64,000 bases of DNA from Neurospora tetraspora (taxonomy: Eukaryota; Ascomycota; Sordariomycetes; Sordariales; Sordariaceae). Below the pieces are notes generated by a model that saw only the letters and a list, made by a program, of their open reading frames with translations, was not told the DNA's origin and searched no databases. Below are positions 56,823 through 64,000 of the stretch, one piece after another; the stretch's first letter is position 1; each line of letters begins with the position of its first letter. Position numbers and translations under genes: made by a program. Where the stretch lies: the NCBI RefSeq assembly GCF_033439725.1, contig NW_026944384.1, positions 5,146,001 to 5,210,000 of the forward strand. Direction: 5' to 3'.

Positions 56823-59800
56823 ATGGCACCCGCATCCGCAGCATCCCCCAAGCCCATGGCAGCCGGTCCATATGTCTTGCGACCCTTGCTCCACGATGTT
56901 CCTCTATCGGCTGAGGGTAACGACGAGGATATTAAGATTAACTGCGTCGACTACCTAGGTAAGGCCCAACATGACTTTGTATCTGCTATTCATGCGCCAG
57001 CCATACTGACCTGCTTTGCGCCCAACCCAGACGGTAACCTTTACGTTGGAACCTCCGCATCCGAGCTGCTCCATTTCTTCCGCATACCACCCGATCCCAA
57101 CGATCCGAACAGTACCGATACCTTCATCCTCGCCTCGAGACTACTTCCTGCGTACTCGGAAACCTCCGGCTCGCCCAATGGCCCGAAACCGGGTGTCCAG
57201 CAGATTCTGTTACTGCCCCGCGTAGGCAAGGCCTGTATCCTTTGCAACTGGACAGTGACCTTCTACTCCTTACCCGAGCTGAGCCCGGTCTTTGGGACCA
57301 CCCAGGTCAGGAATTGTAACTGGATTGGAGGGGTGGACTTGAACGAGAATTTCGATAATCCAGGGACCGCCGTTACCATTCTCCTTTCGCTCAACAGGCG
57401 CATACAGGTGGTGAAGATTGGGAACGATGCTCGTGTCATCAGGAAGATCGACTTTGCCGGGAGCACTCTCTCAGTGCGGAGGGACTCAATCGCATGTGTT
57501 GCCGATTCTAGGAGCTATGCTTTGCTGGACGTTGATCGGCAGCTCAAGATCCCGTTAATGAGCATATCGTCCTTGGATGACTCGGCCCCTGGAGGGCAAT
57601 ATGGTCAAACACAAAACATCGCAGGTCCTCCCGAAAATGGAGGTCACTCAAGGAGCGCATCCTCGGCGACAGCAAGACTCGCGCCTGCTGACTTCCCCAG
57701 CCACTCAAGAAGCACAAGCTTGTCCGGGTTGATAGGGAACATGCGTGGGAACCAGAGATCGCAAGGAGAGCAAGAGGATCCTGTATTTCAACAGCCTGGC
57801 TCGCCGAAAGCTTCCAACAGTCCAGAGCGAAAACCGAGTCCAGCTTCGAACGATGCGGACAAACCATTACCTCCTCCCCCACGGGATTCGGCGGCATCTC
57901 TAGCGTCCCAAGCTTCTGGTACAGGGGGGATCTCGCCGGCACGCATAGCATCGCCTAAACCGCAACCTGGATTAGTCTTCCTGAAGCCACATATTGTGTC
58001 CCCTACACCAGAAGAGTTTCTGCTCGTAACTGGAACAGGACCCCTCGACCCCGGCATCGGCATGTTTGTGAATCTGGATGGTGATCCTACGAGGCCCACC
58101 GTTGAGTTCGAGAGATATCCGCGGGAGATCGCTGTTGATGGGGGTGCGCCCGACGTTTCATCTCCAGGGGCATCGATTATGGGTCGTGAGGATGAGGGCT
58201 ATGTCTTCGCTTCCATGGGGAAGGAATTCGAGGATGGTGTACATCAGGGCTTGGAGATCCAAAGAATCGATGTGAATGTAGCAGAGGACGAGGCAGAGAA
58301 GTTTTGGTTGGAAGTGCCTAACAAGGACGACTCAGCTACTCCTGCTGCCAACACCCCTATAGGCATCAGATCACTCTTGGCTAGCGAAGAGATGCAGTTT
58401 GAGGAGGTAGTTAAACGGCTGTGTCAGAGGAGATTTTCGCCGTTCAACGGGGGCTCTGCAACACCCGCTGTGTCCACAAAGGGTGCCGACTCACGTACGA
58501 GATCCTCCATGGAGCGACTAGCACGAGAGAAGGAGCTATTCGATCGAGACCTGGGGTCGGAAGAGGAGCCGCTGCCGGAAAACTGGGAGACGGTGCGGAA
58601 TAGGGAGAATGAGGAGTTTGTTCGTGTGCTTGCCAAAGGCTCATCGCGCCTTGCTGTCTGGACAGGGGCGAACATATGGTGGGCTGTTCGAAACCCCCTG
58701 TTGCTTCAGTTGGAATCGAGCCTTGAGTTGGCAACGTCTAAAGAACAACAGAGCAATCCAAACAGCTCGGAACAGAAAACACAACTCCTCGGTCTCATCA
58801 AAACCATCAATAATCGGGAGCCCAAGACAGAGCTTGAGTTTATGACTCTCGGATACGTCAAGCAACGGGCCAGCATCATGCTTGTTACCCACTTTCTAAA
58901 CTCTGCCGAATCCCCCTTTAGCGATTCTGAGACAAGGCAAATGGAAGCAAGTCTTCTCGACGGTGACCTAGATGCAAGAGTCGTCTTGTCACTGATTCCC
59001 GCTCTTCGAAACGAGATCGTCATGGGCCAAAAGGGAATTTGGGTCTATGGGGGAATCAAATCTCTTGTCGAAGAGTACATCGCAGCGGAGAAGGACAAGG
59101 AAGTTACGCAGACGGTCGATTCGCTACCTCGACTTGTGCTCGACTTTTTACGCCGGTTCCTCACTGCTTGGAGAAACAAAAAGGGATTCGGCAGTATCTC
59201 CGCCGAGATCTTTCGGACAGTGGATGCGTCTCTGCTACTAGTACTCCTAGAGCTGGACAAAAACACGCCTGCGGGCAAGTCTGGCGAGCCTGGTTCGCCT
59301 CGAAAGGAACTATACGAACTCGTGGACCACGGGGTTGACTGCTTTGATAGGGCGGTAAGCCTGCTAGAGGGATACCGCCGCCTGTACGTTCTTAGTCGGC
59401 TCTATCAGCAACGTAAGCTGTCGCCTTATGTGCTCAAAACATGGAAGCGTATTATCGAAGGGGAAGAGGATCGGGGCGGCGAGTTGGGAGGCGACGGCGA
59501 GCTGCAGGTCAGAAGGTATCTCAGCAACATCAGCAACCAGGAGCTGGTGAAGAAATACGGTGTCTGGCTTGCTAAGCGTAATCCCAAGCTGGGTGTCGAG
59601 GTCTTTGCCGACGACAAGATCAAAGCACCCAAGTTGGTGCCAACCGAAGTAGTTGCCCTTCTAAGAGAAGAGGCACCTGATGCAGTCAAGTACTATCTTG
59701 AGCATCTCGTGTTCAGAAAGGGCAGCACAGCCTACATCAACGAGCTAATCACGTACTACCTCGACATTGTCATCAACGACCTACAAAGCTCACCAGAATC

Positions 59801-60716
59801 CCGAGCAACCGCCACGGCCTCCTACGAAGCCTACCGCGCCTTACGCCCTCCCAAACCCACATACCGCCAATTCCTAACCGACAACGCCCCTCCAGACGAC
59901 GAAGCCTGGCAAAGCCGACTCCGACTTCTGCAACTCCTAGGCGGTGCGCACGACTACGACGCCGCCGCCATCCGCCAACGCATCGACTCCTCCCTAGCAG
60001 AATTCTCTTCAGAGCACGGCGCATCACACACCCAAAAGCAGCAACAGCAACCACAACAAAAACAACGCCTCCTCGTCCCCGAAGCCATCATCCTCAACGG
60101 CCGCCTCCACGACCACGAAGACTCCCTCCGCCTCCTCGTCCACCACCTAGGCGACTACGACTCCGCCGTCTCCTACTGCCTGCGCGGCGGGCTCTCCCTC
60201 TCTTTCAACAACAGCACGGCGCCTGCCCAGCAAAAACAGCCTCCACCGAGCCGGGAAACCCAATCCCACCTCTTCCACGTTTTGTTAGCCGAGTTCCTCG
60301 CCATCGAAGACCTCAGCGACCGCGTCGAGCAGACGGGCGCGCTGCTCGAGCGGTTCGGCGGCTGGTTTGATGTTTTGGAGGTCTTGGGGATGATTCCAGA
60401 CGGCTGGTCGGTGGACGTGGTGGCGCAGTTTTTGGTCATGGCGCTGAGGAAGCTGGTGGAGGAACGGCATGAGAGTTTGGTGCAGAGGGCGTTGAGCGGG
60501 GCGGAGAATTTGAGGGTTGGGTATGAGAGTGTGGTGAAGATGGGGGAGATTGGGCCGACGGTTGTTGGTGGTGATGATAAGAAGGGGGGAGGCGGAGGGG
60601 AGGAGGAGATGCAGGAGATGCAGGAGATGGAGATGGGGGATATGGGTGGGAGCAGCAGGAGGGGAGTTGGGGTTGGGAGTGATGATGAGTTTGCCCGAGA
60701 CTTTTTTTCTTTGTAG
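56823..60716 (+). CDS. CORVET tethering subunit Vps3 (TGFBRAP1/Vps39-like)
   Basis: This is a large endosomal tether subunit. Vps3 in the CORVET complex binds the Rab5-type GTPase on early endosomes; its HOPS paralogue is Vps39. A single exon encodes 1,297 residues from the ATG at 56823. The N-terminal part is a citron-homology (CNH) beta-propeller, recognisable around GNLYVGTSASELLHFFRI, KACILCNWTVTFYSLPELSP and DSIACVADSRSYALLDVDRQ. A Ser/Pro-rich insertion lies at about 255-380. The alpha-solenoid second half contains RRLYVLSRLYQQRKLSPYVL and the Vps39-type region. Near the C-terminus is FGGWFDVLEVLGMIPDGWSV, the Vps39/TGF-beta-receptor-associated domain 2. A Met/Glu short tandem (QEMQEMEM) precedes an acidic tail. 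I favour Vps3 over Vps39 because of its length and the long propeller insertion. Confidence 0.85.
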   Translation: MAPASAASPKPMAAGPYVLRPLLHDVPLSAEGNDEDIKINCVDYLGKAQHDFVSAIHAPAILTCFAPNPDGNLYVGTSASELLHFFRIPPDPNDPNSTDTFILASRLLPAYSETSGSPNGPKPGVQQILLLPRVGKACILCNWTVTFYSLPELSPVFGTTQVRNCNWIGGVDLNENFDNPGTAVTILLSLNRRIQVVKIGNDARVIRKIDFAGSTLSVRRDSIACVADSRSYALLDVDRQLKIPLMSISSLDDSAPGGQYGQTQNIAGPPENGGHSRSASSATARLAPADFPSHSRSTSLSGLIGNMRGNQRSQGEQEDPVFQQPGSPKASNSPERKPSPASNDADKPLPPPPRDSAASLASQASGTGGISPARIASPKPQPGLVFLKPHIVSPTPEEFLLVTGTGPLDPGIGMFVNLDGDPTRPTVEFERYPREIAVDGGAPDVSSPGASIMGREDEGYVFASMGKEFEDGVHQGLEIQRIDVNVAEDEAEKFWLEVPNKDDSATPAANTPIGIRSLLASEEMQFEEVVKRLCQRRFSPFNGGSATPAVSTKGADSRTRSSMERLAREKELFDRDLGSEEEPLPENWETVRNRENEEFVRVLAKGSSRLAVWTGANIWWAVRNPLLLQLESSLELATSKEQQSNPNSSEQKTQLLGLIKTINNREPKTELEFMTLGYVKQRASIMLVTHFLNSAESPFSDSETRQMEASLLDGDLDARVVLSLIPALRNEIVMGQKGIWVYGGIKSLVEEYIAAEKDKEVTQTVDSLPRLVLDFLRRFLTAWRNKKGFGSISAEIFRTVDASLLLVLLELDKNTPAGKSGEPGSPRKELYELVDHGVDCFDRAVSLLEGYRRLYVLSRLYQQRKLSPYVLKTWKRIIEGEEDRGGELGGDGELQVRRYLSNISNQELVKKYGVWLAKRNPKLGVEVFADDKIKAPKLVPTEVVALLREEAPDAVKYYLEHLVFRKGSTAYINELITYYLDIVINDLQSSPESRATATASYEAYRALRPPKPTYRQFLTDNAPPDDEAWQSRLRLLQLLGGAHDYDAAAIRQRIDSSLAEFSSEHGASHTQKQQQQPQQKQRLLVPEAIILNGRLHDHEDSLRLLVHHLGDYDSAVSYCLRGGLSLSFNNSTAPAQQKQPPPSRETQSHLFHVLLAEFLAIEDLSDRVEQTGALLERFGGWFDVLEVLGMIPDGWSVDVVAQFLVMALRKLVEERHESLVQRALSGAENLRVGYESVVKMGEIGPTVVGGDDKKGGGGGEEEMQEMQEMEMGDMGGSSRRGVGVGSDDEFARDFFSL

Positions 60717-60934
60717 TATGTTAGCGAAAATTTAGAAGGAGTTTCCAATGTTCTTTCCAAGTACGTAAATGTCATTGTCGTACGAGCGTTTTGTTTACAT
60801 CTGCCACAAGACTTGGTGGTAGATAGATACTTCGATCGAAGAAATGAAGGATGAGAACGGGCTGCTTGGTTTTGGCCAGAGGGTGTGTGCAATGTCCCAT
60901 ATAAGACCCACATCTGGGGCATCCCTTCAACAAC

Positions 60935-61020
60935 GGTTGTATAGTGTAGCGGTTATCACTCCGGATTCTGAATTCCATCAGAACATTCCGGCAACCCCGG
61001 TTCGATTCCGGGTACGACCT
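60935..61020 (+). tRNA. tRNA-Gln (anticodon CTG) with 14-nt intron
   Basis: A complete cloverleaf can be drawn. The acceptor stem GGTTGTA (60935-60941) pairs with TACGACC (61013-61019), with one G-T wobble. The D-arm region TAGTGTAGCGGTTATCAC (A box) follows. The anticodon stem is CCGGA/TCCGG and the loop TTCTGA(T), with the anticodon CTG at 60968-60970. The T-arm ACCCCGGTTCGATTCCGGGT contains the B box GGTTCGATTCC. Twenty-one bases lie between the stem halves, so a 14-nt intron (60972-60985) must be removed after position 37. It contains tcagaa, which can pair with the anticodon loop as tRNA introns do. The mature length of 72 matches fungal tRNA-Gln. It reads CAG codons. Confidence 0.95.
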
Positions 61021-61608
61021 TCACTTTTGACTTTTTTTCTATTACTTTTTCACCTGTTAGAGGTGTTTACTTTTTGCTTTGCCTTCTGTCGTCTTTTATT
61101 TTGGTTCGTCTTTGGTTGTTCACCACCCAGAACGGAGTCATAATTTTCCTCTCGATGTCGGGACCGAGCACTGCAGGTCTGTCTCATAAGAGCCTGCCTG
61201 CACGACCGACCGCACCTGCTTAACTGTCCGACGTTGAAGGAAGGAAGCAGTTGATATCAGAGGGCACACCTGTATTATGAGAAGGAAGCCATCACGACTA
61301 TCGCGGGCACAGAAGGAACTCAGGACTGCCAAGGAAGGAAGCTATTCAGGGCGAAGACAAGCCAAACGGCTGATTGGTAGTCTGGTGGGCTCCGAGGAAT
61401 CGTGTATGTAAACACAGCCCCCCCAGTCATTATTGTTTTTTGGTTGGCTTCCTTTGCTCATTAAGAATCAAGCACGTTACCAATTCTTTCGCTCCCTCAC
61501 TTTTTTGCCTTACACTCGATCATGCAGGTGTGCAAGCATCCTGGATGTGACATTCGAGTCAAGCTACCCTAAACTTTTAGCCCTCACTTTCCCTTTCTAT
61601 CCTTCCGT
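61021..61608. other. Intergenic region between tRNA-Gln and the HET-domain gene
   Basis: Apart from the Pol III terminator, about 550 bases contain only short frames. This is the 3' flank of the minus-strand HET gene. Confidence 0.6.
61025..61038 (+). terminator. RNA polymerase III terminator of the tRNA gene
   Basis: A TTTT run (61025-61028) and then a T7 run (61032-61038) begin five bases after the end of the mature tRNA. This is the usual Pol III stop signal. Confidence 0.85.
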
Positions 61609-63951
61609 CTAGACCAGGGTTAATCTGGAACGGGTAAGATAGCGTCGAGGTGTCCAACTCTCAACCCCTGGAGTTATATAGTAATGCACGAGGCTCGCTC
61701 CCTTTCTTCGCATGGTCAAGTACCATCCCGCCCTGCAGTATACGCCTTCCCTCACTTTTCGCAAGACTAAACCGCTACCGCCATCACGATCCAGTCCCAA
61801 AAGGTACATGCTCTCAGTGCGCCACCCTATGCTCGACACATGGCTGGGCACTTCCATCGTCGTTAGTCCTTCTACCTCTTTATGGTCCCACGTCCCTGTG
61901 TAAAACAATCCGTGAGGATCGGAACTTGTACTGCGAGTGACAGTCGCCTTGCAAAGCATACCCCACAAGATCAACTCGTTTTGTGAAACCCCGAGGACCG
62001 ATATGTCGGTAGCTGGAACGCCCCAAAAGTTGATGGCACCAATGACAGACGCCCAGGACCACGAAGGCGCGGCTCTTTCAGGCGACCTCCTCATGTTATC
62101 AATATCAACTGGATACCAGAAAAGGAGCCGAGGAACATCCCCAAACCACAGGCCGCCCGCGTATCTCTGTGTAGACAGGCCTTTCAGTCTCTGCGCAATG
62201 GCCGACAAAGCAGGCAGCCTATCCATGGGATCGCTCACAGCACGGCGGGTATAATTCCTTACTATCCTCTTCCAAGTCCGAGCGACGCGTTCTTCCAACC
62301 GACGATGTGTCTCGATCGGAACTCTGGCACGGAATCTGTCGACTTCCTCCAACTCAACCACCGGAGCCCAGTCGATGCTCACCGGACTTCGCTCAATCTT
62401 GTCGCACGTCCAGCCGTCCACGAGGTGACCATGCTTCTTCGAGCCGTGCGGAACGCCGTAACGGTGACAGTTGCAATGCCACCGCGTCTGGTTGGTGCCG
62501 AACTCCAAGATCCGAGAAGAAATTAGGGACTCTTGGAGGGTCCATCCTCGCCGGTCAATGGGCTCGTCCCATTGTTCGCTGCGGTTGTGCCAGAGTAGGA
62601 CTGCCCCTTTTTGACCGTCTCGGCATCTGAATGGGATCTGAAAGCTCCCTTCTTCTGGCTTCTGCCTTGAATGAAGAAAACCGTCATGGCAGGTAGACGC
62701 TCGTGAGGCTGATATGGTGACCTCTGCGTTCTCGTAGATGCCTCCCATCTTCTCAATCTCTTCCTGTTTGTCGTGGATGTCGTTCTGAATGATGCAGAAG
62801 GCATCGACCCATATGTAGCTGAAACCCAGCAGTCGTGTGATGTAGATCGCATCCTTGATGGCTTGTGGAAGCTGGGCCATGTGGGATATCGGCGAGCCAC
62901 TCGAACAGGTTTTCGTTCCGGAGAACGTTGGTCTGGCTACGTCCCCAGCAGTAGCTCAACGCTACGTAACGAGGAAGGGTAGTTGCCGAGGATAGGTCAG
63001 CCGAGAAATCCACCAGTCTCAAGCTTGGGACAGGTCCGTCGCCTGGTATCCGGAGCAGCCGTTTCGGATACGATTGGCGAGAGAATGAATGTCGCCCGAA
63101 GCGGCTTGAAGTAGGGTATCGCGGACAATCGTTAACCCACTTTCGTATTATTTCGAGCGATGACTCGGAGGACGGATGCATGTTTGGGGGCCTGGTCAAG
63201 ACTTCTCGCGCCGCAGGATCACTGTGATCTTTTCAGTTTGGTGGTTCCAACCAACAAAAGAGGCAAGTGTGAATGATACTGACTCTTGACTGGCACAAAG
63301 TACTACCTTTATGGAATCGGTCCCTTCGGCCACGATGTTGAAGCTTCCTCCCAACTCGTCTTGGAGCTCGTCATCGGAGTCGTCCACCGGCACATCCGCA
63401 GGCAGATAATAGCGGTCGTCTTCGGCTTCTTGCCAGTCTTTTTCCAAAACCCCCACGACTTCTAGTTCATCCTCTATCCGGACCGGATGAAATCTTGTCA
63501 GACCTGGTGACTTCCGTTGCACATTGTCCGCGTCCTTCGTCCCGGACGGCTTTTCTATGCCAGCCCAACCAGATGGCCGATAAAGCTCGTCCACGGAACG
63601 AAAGGACCAGAGCCAGGGAGTGTATCTCGCATCAACCCATTGAAGGTAAAGATGCGTCTTAACGGCCCTACGTTCGCCAACCAAAGCCTTTAGTTGGCCC
63701 TGACCAGGAGCGTCCCGAACCGGAGACAATCTGGCAGTCAGCCACTTCATGAACGCACACCCATCGCCCTCATCTGGCGACGAGTCCTCCGCAAGCGCAA
63801 CAGCTTCGTCGTAAAGGAGGTCAAACATGTACATGTACACCTCCGTATCCATCACTGTGCGGCCAACGACGCCCCCATGGAGGGAAAAGACGAGCTTTGG
63901 CGAGGAGCATCTGGCGCAGCTATGGGGTTTCGGCGAGATGGGCGATGACAT
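61609..63951 (-). pseudogene. HET-domain protein gene with interrupted frame
   Basis: This is a heterokaryon-incompatibility-domain gene (PF06985 type). Such proteins trigger a cell-death reaction when genetically different hyphae fuse. The start at 63951 gives MSSPISPKPHSCARCSSPKL. The first intron is best read as GTCAGT...CAG, 63283-63222 (62 nt), giving a join of the form ...SQDDPAAREVLTRPPN, the usual linker just before the HET domain. The HET blocks are clear: LPRYVALSYCWG, then LLGFSYIWVDAFCIIQNDI, then RRGWTLQESLISSRILEFG. The first block lies in one frame and the rest in another; the change falls in about 35 bases near 62870-62905, between NENLF and LPQAIKDA. No plausible intron fits there, so this is a frameshift or an assembly error. 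The remaining frame is open to 61609, with no other defect seen, which suggests a recent loss or an allelic variant. The full length would be about 760 residues. Confidence 0.75.
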
Positions 63952-64000
63952 CGCTTGTTGCTGCTATGGATCCTAAAGGATGCATTAAGCGTGGCGCCAG

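Overview
This 64 kb window is nuclear DNA from a filamentous ascomycete. The class is probably Sordariomycetes, and a Sordariales / Neurospora-like genome is my best guess (inference). The evidence is short spliceosomal introns of about 57-200 nt with GTRNGT-type donors, a 149-residue calmodulin spread over six exons, a HET-domain gene, a DUF3455 secreted protein, a single-domain Hom3-type aspartokinase, an intron-containing tRNA-Gln, and monocistronic genes with long intergenic gaps. I find 18 protein-coding loci and one tRNA. I see no transposon, rRNA gene or CRISPR array.

Layout: 0.4-4.2 kb holds a secreted FAD-linked oxidase and a Ure2-type glutathione transferase. The branchpoint-bridging protein (SF1/BBP) follows at 4.8-7.0 kb. 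It converges on a membrane-anchored Dcr2-type metallophosphatase (8.3-10.2 kb, minus). A single-exon 1,561-residue protein with a C-terminal methyltransferase-like domain lies at 12.5-17.2 kb (minus), behind a 7.5 kb gene-free block (17.2-24.65 kb). A mitochondrial helical-repeat-like protein (24.65-27.4 kb, minus) is divergent from cytochrome c oxidase subunit VIIa (28.05-28.6 kb). Clathrin light chain (minus) and the RNA polymerase II CTD-binding protein Rtt103 (plus) are divergent at 29-32.4 kb. Then come a mitochondrial Mdl1-type ABC transporter (33.5-35.9 kb) and aspartokinase (37.9-39.7 kb). The t-SNARE Tlg2 (minus) and calmodulin (plus) are divergent at 40.5-43.6 kb. AP-1 gamma-adaptin spans 45.4-48.2 kb and a secreted DUF3455 protein 49.0-50.0 kb (minus). 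The Golgi coiled-coil protein Coy1/CASP (minus) and the CORVET tether subunit Vps3 (plus) share a divergent promoter region at 53.9-60.7 kb. A tRNA-Gln(CTG) and a HET-domain gene with an interrupted frame (minus) close the window.

Functional themes: five genes act in trans-Golgi/endosome traffic (clathrin light chain, Tlg2, AP-1 gamma, Coy1, Vps3) within about 32 kb, three products are mitochondrial, and the rest is mixed housekeeping. Most of the window looks like conserved core genome. The HET locus at the right edge is the clearest accessory-type element. Exon boundaries were read by eye from splice sites, frame arithmetic and protein-family continuity. None was checked against transcripts or databases.
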